From the NCBI GenBank assembly GCA_947303715.1, contig CAMYYY010000030.1:1-34737 (forward strand): 34,737 nt of DNA, written 5' to 3'. The stretch comes from an uncultured Bacteroidales bacterium. Its GTDB lineage: Bacteria; Bacteroidota; Bacteroidia; Bacteroidales; Bacteroidaceae. The notes beneath the pieces were generated by a model, which saw only the letters and a list, made by a program, of their open reading frames with translations, was not told the origin of the DNA and made no database searches. Both the position numbers and the translations under genes were made by a program. Positions 14,248 to 21,913 of the stretch are shown one piece after another (position 1 is the stretch's first letter; every line of letters begins with the position of its first letter).

Positions 14248-16752
14248 TTAGTTCTTTGTATTTAACAGGTTGACAAGGGCAAGCACCACGGTTGCCAGCG
14301 AAGCGGCAGTAGAGCCGAGGCTGAGAATTTCTGCCGTCTTCATGCCCTCGCGTTCAGGCTTCTCGGGAACGACAATCTCGCAACCAGGCTGTACCAGACG
14401 GCTGCCCCAGCTGTTCGCTTTTGTTGTCGTGCCGTTCATATAGACGATATAAGCTTTCGAGCGGTTGGACTTATTGGAATAGCCACCCGCCTGGTTAACG
14501 TAGTAGCGCAGGGTCTTTCCCTTCTTGTAGCCGATGGTATTGGCGTACATCACCTCGCCGCTCACCTTGACGGTGTTGGAGAACTGGGGAATGGTGAGGA
14601 TGTCGCCTGCACGAAGCACAAGGTCGGCATCCGAGCCTGGATTCTGCAGCGCTTTCTCCAGCTCGATACCCACAGGATAGTCCGTCTGGCTCATCATCTG
14701 ACGGCGAATGGCTACGGAGTCTTTTTTATTCTCAGCCATCTGCACAGCAATCTCGATGTTTGTCTCCAATCGGAGTTTCTCCTCGTCGGTCATCTGGCGT
14801 TGCAGACGGGCACCCTTCACGTAAGCCTGCGGCGTCAGTCCGCCGGCACTCTGCACCAGTTCGCTCAATCGCTGGTTTTTCTTCGTCAGGGCATAAGTGC
14901 CGCTGAAAAGCACCTCACCATCAATCCGCACGTTCTCCTGCTCGAAGTAACCCGGGCTGCGGCGGACATAGACTTCATCGAAGGGCATGAGGGTAAAGCC
15001 TGACTGCCCTTCCACCACCAGCCCATCGCTGATAGAGAAGCTGAACATGTGGGAGATAGTATCGTTGACGCTGGTAGCGCGGGAGTCCTTGATGCGACGT
15101 GAGACATCAACCTTTGCCGTCGAAGCAGCCTCCGTCAAACCGCCAGCCATAAGGATAAAGTCCTCAATGGAGAGGTTGTCCTGATAATGATAAGCGCCTG
15201 GGAAGGCCACCTCGCCGTAGATGGTGACAACCTGTGTCTCGCGCATATCCTCGATGCTGGGGATGACAAGGATGTCGTTTTTCCGCAAAACCACATCTTC
15301 CACTTCGCCCTTCATCACCCTGTCAAGGTCGATGGAGAGATTTTCCATCGTGCCGTCAGCATTACGGCGGTTGAGCACGGCACGTCCGCGATAAGCATCA
15401 TCCTGCAGTCCCCCTGCCGTAGAAACCAGTTTCTTAACCGTATTGACACGTCCGTCCATCTGGAATTGTCCGGGCCGATAGACGGCGCCACGCACCTCCA
15501 CACGGTTGGCAAAGGTAGGCAGGATGGAATCGACTGTTACCGAATCACCGTCGGCAATCAAGAAGCGCTGCTGCTCAGCGGCATCAAGGGTATAAATTTC
15601 GTACTCACGCTTTCCCACACGGATAAGGCGGATATCCTGCCGATAGGCGTTACCGGTAAAACCGCCGGCATAATCCAACAAATTCTTCACCGTCTCGGTA
15701 GGAAGCATCTCGTAGTACATGGGACGCTTCACCTGACCGGCAATACTGACCAGCGTGCTGTAAGCCCCCACCACTACGGCATCGTTGTCTTCCAGACGGA
15801 TATCCTTGCCCGTACGGCCATTAAGGATGAAGTCGTAGATGTCGTACGATGCCACTTCCTTGCCCGAGCGGAAGACCTTGACAGCACGTAGCGTACCATA
15901 GTCGTTGACGCCACCTGCCATGTAGAGGGCATTAAAAACCGTAGCGAACGACGACAGCTCATAGGTGCCGGGATTCTCCACCTCGCCCATCACATGGACG
16001 CTAATGCTGCGATTCTGCGCCAGCGTGAGACGGATGAATGTATTTGGGTCTGCATCACCTATGCCTGAATAGATACGTGCCAATTGTTCCTTCAGACGGG
16101 CATTGGCCTGCTTGACAGTCAAACCGCTCAGATAGACGGGGCCGACATTCTCCACCTGAATGATACCATCAGGCGAGATGGTCTGCTGGACTGTGCTCTG
16201 GGATGCACCCCAGATGTCGATGATAACCTCGTCGCCGCTGCCCAGACGATAGTTGTCGGGCGTAGGCAGGTTGTAGCTCGACTCGAAGGCGACATCCTTG
16301 TTCTGGAAAATATTATGTCCGAAAATCTGCTTACGCTGCTTCTCCATCTCCTGTTGCACCAGCAAAGCAATCGAGTCCGGGAAGAGGAAATCCATACCGC
16401 CCAGCAGTTCGTCCTGACGTTCGGTTTGCGTCATCTTGTTACGGTTCTTCTCTTCGTCCTGCAAGGAGATGCGCCTGTCGTTTGTGGGAGCCGTACGGGT
16501 GCGGCTGTTCTCCGTCAGCGTCACGCCCTGACCCGTCTTCTGCTGCTGCGTATATTTGCGCTTGATGCGGTTCACCTGGTCCATCGTGACACCCTTGCGG
16601 AGCAACTGGGTAGCAATGTCCTTGTCCGGAGTGCCCTTCTCGCGGGCCTCGGCGACAAACTCAACGACCTGTTCGTCGGTCAACTTCTGTTGCGCGCGCG
16701 CGTACGCAACGCACACGAGCATACATGTCAGAATAATGATGTATCTTCTCAT
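14248..16752 (-). CDS. Wza-like polysaccharide export protein with multiple SLBB domains
   Basis: The 834-aa protein has a signal peptide (cleavage after ARA, residue 20) without a lipobox cysteine. A Gln-rich linker is followed by the polysaccharide export domain around residues 165-240 (DNYRLGSGDEVIIDIWG). Several SLBB-type units then follow, seen as repeated G-x-V-x-x-P-G-x-Y/F patterns (VHVMGEVENPGTYEL, EVRGAVYRPGQFQM, IYGEVAFPGAYHY, RIDGEVLFSGTYAL, VKVSGEVMYANTIG). A hydrophobic helix lies near the C-terminus (about 805-828). It should form the periplasmic and outer-membrane conduit for the polymer. At 834 aa it is much longer than E. coli Wza (about 380), as is usual for Bacteroidales versions with extra SLBB repeats. 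Confidence 0.9.
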   Translation of the reverse strand: MRRYIIILTCMLVCVAYARAQQKLTDEQVVEFVAEAREKGTPDKDIATQLLRKGVTMDQVNRIKRKYTQQQKTGQGVTLTENSRTRTAPTNDRRISLQDEEKNRNKMTQTERQDELLGGMDFLFPDSIALLVQQEMEKQRKQIFGHNIFQNKDVAFESSYNLPTPDNYRLGSGDEVIIDIWGASQSTVQQTISPDGIIQVENVGPVYLSGLTVKQANARLKEQLARIYSGIGDADPNTFIRLTLAQNRSISVHVMGEVENPGTYELSSFATVFNALYMAGGVNDYGTLRAVKVFRSGKEVASYDIYDFILNGRTGKDIRLEDNDAVVVGAYSTLVSIAGQVKRPMYYEMLPTETVKNLLDYAGGFTGNAYRQDIRLIRVGKREYEIYTLDAAEQQRFLIADGDSVTVDSILPTFANRVEVRGAVYRPGQFQMDGRVNTVKKLVSTAGGLQDDAYRGRAVLNRRNADGTMENLSIDLDRVMKGEVEDVVLRKNDILVIPSIEDMRETQVVTIYGEVAFPGAYHYQDNLSIEDFILMAGGLTEAASTAKVDVSRRIKDSRATSVNDTISHMFSFSISDGLVVEGQSGFTLMPFDEVYVRRSPGYFEQENVRIDGEVLFSGTYALTKKNQRLSELVQSAGGLTPQAYVKGARLQRQMTDEEKLRLETNIEIAVQMAENKKDSVAIRRQMMSQTDYPVGIELEKALQNPGSDADLVLRAGDILTIPQFSNTVKVSGEVMYANTIGYKKGKTLRYYVNQAGGYSNKSNRSKAYIVYMNGTTTKANSWGSRLVQPGCEIVVPEKPEREGMKTAEILSLGSTAASLATVVLALVNLLNTKN

Positions 16753-16758
16753 GAAATC

Positions 16759-17409
16759 TTAAAACTTTTTTCCTTTGATTATGGAGAGGACTGTGGTCCA
16801 GACTATCTTGACATCGCCCCAAAGCGAGCGCGTTGTCAGATATTCCAGATCCATATCCAGACGGGTGAGCATTTTTTCCATCGTGTCGGTGTAGCCGTTG
16901 TAGAGGGTAGCCATCGAAGTCAAGCCGGGACGTATCTGGTAGAGCTGCACGTAGTTAGGGTTATGCTCCATGATTTTATCAATAAACACCTGACGTTCGG
17001 GGCGGTAGCCTACAAGTGACATATCGCCCCTGAAGACATTCCACAGCTGGGGGAACTCGTCCAAATGATAATCGCGCAGGAAATGACCTATTCGCGTCAT
17101 CTGCGCCATCCGCTCCTCCTCCGTGCGGGGGATGCCGTCTTTCTCCGCATCCTTGCACATGGTGCGGAACTTCAGGATATTGAACGGGCGCCCATGCAGC
17201 CCGATGCGTTCTTGCTTATAGACAGGCTGACCGCCATTGAAGGCAATCAGCAACCAAATAATCAGATAAAACGGCGAAAGTAATATCATCCCTATGCCCG
17301 ATACCAGAATGTCTACAAGACGTTTAATGAAGCGCTCTACTCCGTTCATGGAGTCGGCATAGATGACAGGATTGGATGTATGTTGTGACGATTCGTAGAT
17401 GTTCATCAT
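16759..17409 (-). CDS. Undecaprenyl-phosphate sugar-1-phosphate transferase (PglC/WcaJ-type)
   Basis: The 216-aa protein is a minimal bacterial sugar transferase. It has one re-entrant membrane helix (about 28-57, with KRLVDILVSG and LLSPFYL), PVYKQERIGLHGRPFNILKF around 63-82 followed by RTM, the catalytic DE dyad in LDEFPQLWNV, and GDMSLVGYRPER. It lacks the extra membrane helices of long WcaJ-type enzymes, so it resembles monotopic PglC. It transfers a sugar phosphate to undecaprenyl phosphate, the committed first step of repeat-unit synthesis. It is the first gene of the operon and lies 6 bp before the export gene. Either of two adjacent ATG codons could start translation. Confidence 0.92.
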   Translation of the reverse strand: MMNIYESSQHTSNPVIYADSMNGVERFIKRLVDILVSGIGMILLSPFYLIIWLLIAFNGGQPVYKQERIGLHGRPFNILKFRTMCKDAEKDGIPRTEEERMAQMTRIGHFLRDYHLDEFPQLWNVFRGDMSLVGYRPERQVFIDKIMEHNPNYVQLYQIRPGLTSMATLYNGYTDTMEKMLTRLDMDLEYLTTRSLWGDVKIVWTTVLSIIKGKKF

Positions 17410-17543
17410 CGTATTTCGTTTACTACTCTACTATATGAACGACACGCGCGCAATTTTATTGCATGACCCTGCAACATTTTTTAAGAAAAAACTTTTCTCT
17501 TGCGAGACTTTGCCCGTTTTAACTGGGCTTCGCCTCGGTTAAT

Positions 17544-17559
17544 TGCAAATATATTTGCA
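17544..17559. promoter_or_regulatory. Perfect 16-bp palindrome between divergent genes
   Basis: TGCAAATATATTTGCA is its own reverse complement. It overlaps the -33 TTTG of the GH13 promoter. It also contains TATATTTG on each strand, so the minus-strand copy could be a -7 element for the polysaccharide operon, though no -33 partner was found for it. A homodimeric regulator site is plausible. Confidence 0.5.
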
Positions 17560-17585
17560 TTCTCACGCGGCTCGCATTATCTTTG
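17554..17585 (+). promoter_or_regulatory. Promoter for the GH13 gene
   Basis: TTTG at 17554-17557 and TATCTTTG at 17578-17585 have a 20-bp spacer, which matches the Bacteroidetes consensus. Transcription would begin near 17592, leaving a very short leader before the ATG at 17601. Confidence 0.75.
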
Positions 17586-17600
17586 CCGAAAAATTGAAAA

Positions 17601-19031
17601 ATGAAGCCCATTATCTACCAAATCCTAACCCGTCTCTACTATAGTCCCTCCCACCCTATCGTTGCCGACGGCACCCTTGAGCAAAACGGCTGCGGCAAGC
17701 TTCGCGACTTCAATGCGCATCGATTGCAAGCCATTCATGAACTGGGCGTTACTCACATCTGGTACACGGGAATACTTGACCATGCCACGCAGACCGACTT
17801 CTCCGCCTATGGCCTTCCCGCCGATGCAGATGTGAAGGGAAAAGCCGGCTCGCCATACGCCGTACGCGACTACTACAACGTGGCGCCCGAACTGGCAACT
17901 AACATCCCTAATCGTCTGCATGAGTTTGAATTACTTGTGCAACGCACCCATCGTGCCGGAATGGGCGTCATCATCGACTTTGTACCCAACCACGTGGCGC
18001 GTTACTATACGGGCACCTTCCATCCCTTTACGGACTGTAACTACTATCCAGGCCATATCTGCGACGGCGATTGGACGGATACCGCCAAACTCAACTACGG
18101 CGAACACGACACGTGGGAGAAAATGCGTGACATCCTCCTCTTCTGGGCGAAACGTGGTGTTGACGGCTTTCGTTGCGATATGGCCGAACTCGTCCCCGTC
18201 GCCTTTTGGCAATGGGTCATCCCACAAATCAAAACTGCATACCCTAGCATCCTCTTCATCGCCGAGGTCTATCAACCCTGGCGCTATGCCGAGTACGTCC
18301 ATCAGGGAGGCTTCGACTATCTCTACGACAAAGTAGGCCTTTACGACACGCTCGTTGCTATTCTCCGCCGTCAGGCCTCAGCCACAGCCATTACCGGATG
18401 CTGGCAGGCACTCGGCGACCTCGGCCCTCGCATGCTTCACTTCATGGAGAACCACGACGAGCAGCGGCTTGCCTCCGACTTCATCTGCGGCGAAGGCCTA
18501 CGCGCCTTGCCTGCCATGATGGTCTCGGCCCTCATCGACACCTGTCCCGTCATGGTCTATTTCGGACAGGAACTGGGCGAACGCGGCATGGAAGCCGAGG
18601 GTTTCAGCGGGCGCGACGGCAAGACCTCTATCTTCGACTATGCCGAAGTTCCCACTATCAGCTGCTGGTTGAAGAAACAGACTCCAGTCGGTTTATTTGA
18701 CCGCTATGCACGCCTCCTGCACTTTGCCGCTTCGACACCCGCCATTACGAAGGGCAAGTTCTTCGACCTCATGTACGTCAATCCCTCGTCAGACCACTTT
18801 GATCCCCATCGCCAATACGCCTTCCTGCGGGCGACGGATGATGAACGGATTCTCGTCTGCGTCAACTTCGACGATGCTCCCCATGACATCCGCCTCCGCA
18901 TCCCCAGCCATGCCTTCGACTATCTCGGCATCCCCAAAGAAGGAATCCGGACGGGACACGTCTCCATCTGTCCTGACGAGGACGTTCCCCTCCATCTCCC
19001 CGCTTCGGACGGCGTCATTCTGAGATTCTGA
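17601..19031 (+). CDS. GH13 alpha-amylase-family glycosidase (cytoplasmic)
   Basis: The 476-aa protein has the four GH13 regions in order: DFVPNH (126-131), GFRCDMAE with nucleophile D193, AEVY with acid/base E222, and ENHDEQR with the HD pair at 285-286. This indicates a retaining alpha-glucan-active (beta/alpha)8 barrel followed by a C-terminal beta domain. There is no signal peptide, so it should act in the cytoplasm on imported or stored alpha-glucan oligosaccharides. The shape (direct start KPIIYQILTRLYY, no N-terminal CBM) fits small intracellular Bacteroidales amylases. It is transcribed away from the polysaccharide operon from its own promoter. Exact specificity (alpha-amylase, neopullulanase or transferase) cannot be read. 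Confidence 0.92.
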   Translation: MKPIIYQILTRLYYSPSHPIVADGTLEQNGCGKLRDFNAHRLQAIHELGVTHIWYTGILDHATQTDFSAYGLPADADVKGKAGSPYAVRDYYNVAPELATNIPNRLHEFELLVQRTHRAGMGVIIDFVPNHVARYYTGTFHPFTDCNYYPGHICDGDWTDTAKLNYGEHDTWEKMRDILLFWAKRGVDGFRCDMAELVPVAFWQWVIPQIKTAYPSILFIAEVYQPWRYAEYVHQGGFDYLYDKVGLYDTLVAILRRQASATAITGCWQALGDLGPRMLHFMENHDEQRLASDFICGEGLRALPAMMVSALIDTCPVMVYFGQELGERGMEAEGFSGRDGKTSIFDYAEVPTISCWLKKQTPVGLFDRYARLLHFAASTPAITKGKFFDLMYVNPSSDHFDPHRQYAFLRATDDERILVCVNFDDAPHDIRLRIPSHAFDYLGIPKEGIRTGHVSICPDEDVPLHLPASDGVILRF

Positions 19032-19038
19032 ATCGAGA

Positions 19039-19164
19039 ACCCAGTGGACTGCGCTGGCAGCCCAATGGGTTACGCCGTCAGCCCAATGGGCTGAGCGCGT
19101 AGCGTTAAACTCTATGCCCGTAACGTTAAACGCTGAAAAAATAGCGTCAGACGTTATCGGAATT
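19039..19164. repeat. Degenerate 21-bp tandem repeat
   Basis: About six units start at 19039, 19060, 19081, 19102, 19123 and 19144. Units 2 and 3 share GCCCAATGGG, units 4 and 5 share CGTTAAAC, and most end in GTA, GTCA or ATA. The repeat begins 8 bp after the GH13 stop codon. CAGCCCAATGGGCTG within it is a near-palindrome. No open frame runs through it with a start codon. Confidence 0.6.
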
Positions 19165-19193
19165 ACGTTTGATAATATTGAAAAAATAATGGC

Positions 19194-19225
19194 AAAAAAA
19201 ACCCGCTGCGCGTATGAGCAGCGGG
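19194..19225 (-). terminator. Intrinsic terminator for the 790-aa secreted protein gene
   Basis: CCCGCTGC (19202-19209) pairs perfectly with GCAGCGGG (19218-19225) around an 8-nt loop. Read on the minus strand, the stem is followed by eight T (the A run at 19194-19201). This is a textbook terminator lying 31 bp after the minus-strand stop. In the plus direction the stem may also help end GH13 transcription. Confidence 0.85.
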
Positions 19226-19256
19226 GTAATTATTAGATGAAATGAGATGAACTGGA

Positions 19257-21629
19257 TTATCTTACCAATACCTTCTTCCCATCCCTGATGTAAATGCCGC
19301 GAGTGGGCTGGGCAACACGACGGCCCGTGAGGTCAAAGTATTCGTTTTTCAACGGATTGCCATCCGTGGCTTCAGTATTAATGATGCCATCGCCACCATG
19401 ATATTCCACCTCCTCAAGGGTGAACATATTGGAGAAATTGTCTGTCCAACCGTAGGCAAAGCTATAAGCATCGAAATTACCATTAGCCAAGAAGATGAAG
19501 GTACCGTCGTTGCCGTTTCCACGAATGCCATAGACCAAGAAGGCACCCTCGTAGTACTGCCCGGCCGGATAGAGATAAATCTGCGTGTAGACATATCCCG
19601 CAGCACCGGGCTCGGCATCTTCGGGCGTGGTGAAGCCCTTGTTGTCGTTGTAGCCGTCGCGATGGCCACGCCAGACGAGGTAGCGGTCGAAGACGGGGTT
19701 GTAGAAACGGAAGGTATGCTCGGCGGTATCGGGCGTGCAGTAGAAGGCTGCGGCATCACCCACTTCGGCAGGCGTCTTGTTGTTAGCTCCAGCAAGGGCC
19801 TCCTCAGCCATATACATGGTGTTGATGTCGCCATTCTTCTGGTGGTTGACAAAAGCGTAGTACTTGCCCTCGACAGGATAGGAAACATCCTTGCGGGTGG
19901 CTGTCATCTGACGTTCGAGGTCGTAAGCAAGGGTGTAGTAGTCATTCTCGGCACTCGCAGGATCGGCAAGTACTTCCTTGGCCTCAGCAATAAGGTCGAT
20001 AAGCGCCTGGACGGCATCTGTCGAAGGATAGCCTGGACGGTCAAGCGTAGCCTGGAAACTTTCGACAGCAGCTTCGGCTGTCTTGATGGCATCAGCAAGC
20101 GTCTCGGCACCAGCGAAAACCTCCTCGACATAGAAGGTGGAGCCGCTGTCGCGTCCGCTGGTCCAATAAGCGAGCGTGGTGCCACGCTTGTTCATATAGA
20201 CATTGTTGCCCTCGTCTGTAGTGAAGCCGAGATAGAACGAGCCTTCGGTAATATAAGCGCTGGCTTCGGCACGGAACAGCCATACGTCGGCGGTACCAAG
20301 CGTTTTAGCATCAACCATATAGAGGGGCGAATCACCACCCGTGTTGCCATCATCGACATAGCGGCTGCTTGACATCACGTAGCCGATACCAGCACCCTGA
20401 TTAATCAGGCTGAAGCCCTCGATGGGATTGCCCACGAATGCCCAGCGGTAATTGGCCTTCTTATCAATGTCTACCTCGGTGATATTCAGCTCAAAGTGGT
20501 CAATCTCGGGGTCATAGACCACATAGCTGGCATTAGCGATAACGAGGTGGTACCAATGCTCAACGTCCTCAAGGGAAGCAGCCTCTTCTACAAACTTAAA
20601 GGGCAGAGCCTCAGCATCAACAGAAAGCTCGATATCGAACTCGTACTTCCCATCTTCAACCACTCCTTCGGGAGCTGCGGCTGACACGCCCCACGGCATG
20701 GCGAAGCCGTTGGTGCCCGGAGCGGGATAGGCCTCACCCTCGGGAGCGTGGAACGACTCTTCGCCGACCTCCTTACCTTTATATAAATAATGGTAGGTGA
20801 AATCGACGAACCAGACAGCCTCCTCGTAAGTGACGGTAACCTTGCCATCCTCTATTTCAATATAGGGCTCCAGATGGTCGAACTGCGGGCAGACGAAGTC
20901 CTCCTCGCTGATCTCCGTATCCTTGGGGAATACAAAGAAACCGCCGTCATAGACCTTCGGAAGGCTGACGATGTTCTCGTTGACACATTCGACACGCGAA
21001 TATTCGATGGTCGTCTCGTGACTCTCGGCCTCGGGCAGAACTAAAGAGAGCTGATAGACATCGTAATCCTGCAGGGGGGCGGGATAGATATTGAGCGGTT
21101 GCTGTTGGTTGCCGCTCTTGCCGACAATGTACTTGAACTCGCCGTTCACTTTCGTCGATTCCCAGCAATTCTCTGCAAAAGCCAGATAGCCGAGTATGTA
21201 GACGCCTCCGCCCTCGATGTTACCCAACGTCAGATCGACAGGGGTGATGCTGGCCTTGGCCAAGAGGGTAAGATAGTGTCCGTTCTGCGTTTGGATGCAG
21301 AACTTGCCATCCATGTCAACAGAATGGGTGATACGCAGGAACGTACGTCCGATCTCGCCTTCAATCGGAGCGCTGAGGCCAAGCGGATAGTACTGGTTGT
21401 TGGATGCGGCACTAAACTCTTCCTTGTAACTGGTGAAGTAAGTACCTAGCGCCTCTTCGTCGTCCTCCACAACAGAATTGGTGGTATAAGCCTGTCCTTG
21501 GTAGACAATCTGGTAGTAACCATCGTGCAGTTCTTCGAATGAGTAGATAGCTGTCTGGGCGCTAAGTGCTGTGCTCAGACAAAACATAGCAGCCAAAAGG
21601 CTCAGGGAAAGGAGTAGATTTTTCTTCAT
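19257..21629 (-). CDS. Secreted 790-aa protein with C-terminal sorting-tail-like end
   Basis: A signal peptide (cleavage likely after ALSA, residue 24) starts the protein. The body is rich in Tyr, Gly, Asp and Glu with beta-type segments and no catalytic motif I recognise. Residues about 555-620 form a helical, Ala-rich FIVAR-like region between beta domains. A second beta part starts YYAFVNHQ, resembling the first (YYQIVYQGQ). The C-terminus (YFDLTGRRVAQPTRGIYI, then KKVLVR) matches the short end found on many Prevotella secreted proteins and resembles a type A T9SS sorting signal. It is therefore probably an exported or cell-surface, perhaps glycan-binding, protein. It has its own promoter and terminator and is divergent from the SusC/D operon. 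Confidence 0.75.
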   Translation of the reverse strand: MKKNLLLSLSLLAAMFCLSTALSAQTAIYSFEELHDGYYQIVYQGQAYTTNSVVEDDEEALGTYFTSYKEEFSAASNNQYYPLGLSAPIEGEIGRTFLRITHSVDMDGKFCIQTQNGHYLTLLAKASITPVDLTLGNIEGGGVYILGYLAFAENCWESTKVNGEFKYIVGKSGNQQQPLNIYPAPLQDYDVYQLSLVLPEAESHETTIEYSRVECVNENIVSLPKVYDGGFFVFPKDTEISEEDFVCPQFDHLEPYIEIEDGKVTVTYEEAVWFVDFTYHYLYKGKEVGEESFHAPEGEAYPAPGTNGFAMPWGVSAAAPEGVVEDGKYEFDIELSVDAEALPFKFVEEAASLEDVEHWYHLVIANASYVVYDPEIDHFELNITEVDIDKKANYRWAFVGNPIEGFSLINQGAGIGYVMSSSRYVDDGNTGGDSPLYMVDAKTLGTADVWLFRAEASAYITEGSFYLGFTTDEGNNVYMNKRGTTLAYWTSGRDSGSTFYVEEVFAGAETLADAIKTAEAAVESFQATLDRPGYPSTDAVQALIDLIAEAKEVLADPASAENDYYTLAYDLERQMTATRKDVSYPVEGKYYAFVNHQKNGDINTMYMAEEALAGANNKTPAEVGDAAAFYCTPDTAEHTFRFYNPVFDRYLVWRGHRDGYNDNKGFTTPEDAEPGAAGYVYTQIYLYPAGQYYEGAFLVYGIRGNGNDGTFIFLANGNFDAYSFAYGWTDNFSNMFTLEEVEYHGGDGIINTEATDGNPLKNEYFDLTGRRVAQPTRGIYIRDGKKVLVR

Positions 21630-21658
21630 AAATACGATTATTTAATTGTTTTCGCCGA

Positions 21659-21690
21659 CAAAGATAATACAACCCAAACAAAAATGCAAA
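21659..21690 (-). promoter_or_regulatory. Promoter for the 790-aa secreted protein gene
   Basis: On the minus strand TTTG (21690-21687) and TATCTTTG (21666-21659) are exactly 20 bp apart, an excellent Bacteroidetes promoter. It gives a short leader before the ATG at 21629. Confidence 0.75.
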
Positions 21691-21848
21691 TAAATTTGAT
21701 TTTATCTGGAGCGACGCCCTTCTTATTTGTATCTTTTCAGCCCTGATTTGTGAAACATTTTCAAAACTAACTTGTATTTGTAGCATCACAGGTTACACCA
21801 GAGAAAAAAAAAGTTACTTTTTTCTAGAGTAGTTCGCAAAAAAGTGTT

Positions 21849-21856
21849 TACATTTG
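21849..21856 (+). promoter_or_regulatory. Likely -7 element of the SusC/D operon
   Basis: TACATTTG at 21849-21856 matches the TAnnTTTG consensus and lies about 58 bp before the SusC ATG. No good TTTG stands 19-21 bp upstream, so activation by a regulator may be needed. No regulator gene (hybrid two-component or ECF/anti-sigma) is adjacent. Confidence 0.5.
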
Positions 21857-21913
21857 CAAAAAAATTTTTCGATACATTTTTTATTTTTATTATTAACCTT
21901 AAAAACAAAACGT

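Noticed and set aside
17410..17600. Possible invertible (phase-variable) promoter of the polysaccharide operon
   Set aside because: Only a single 16-bp palindrome is present. There are no separated inverted repeats flanking a promoter and no recombinase gene.
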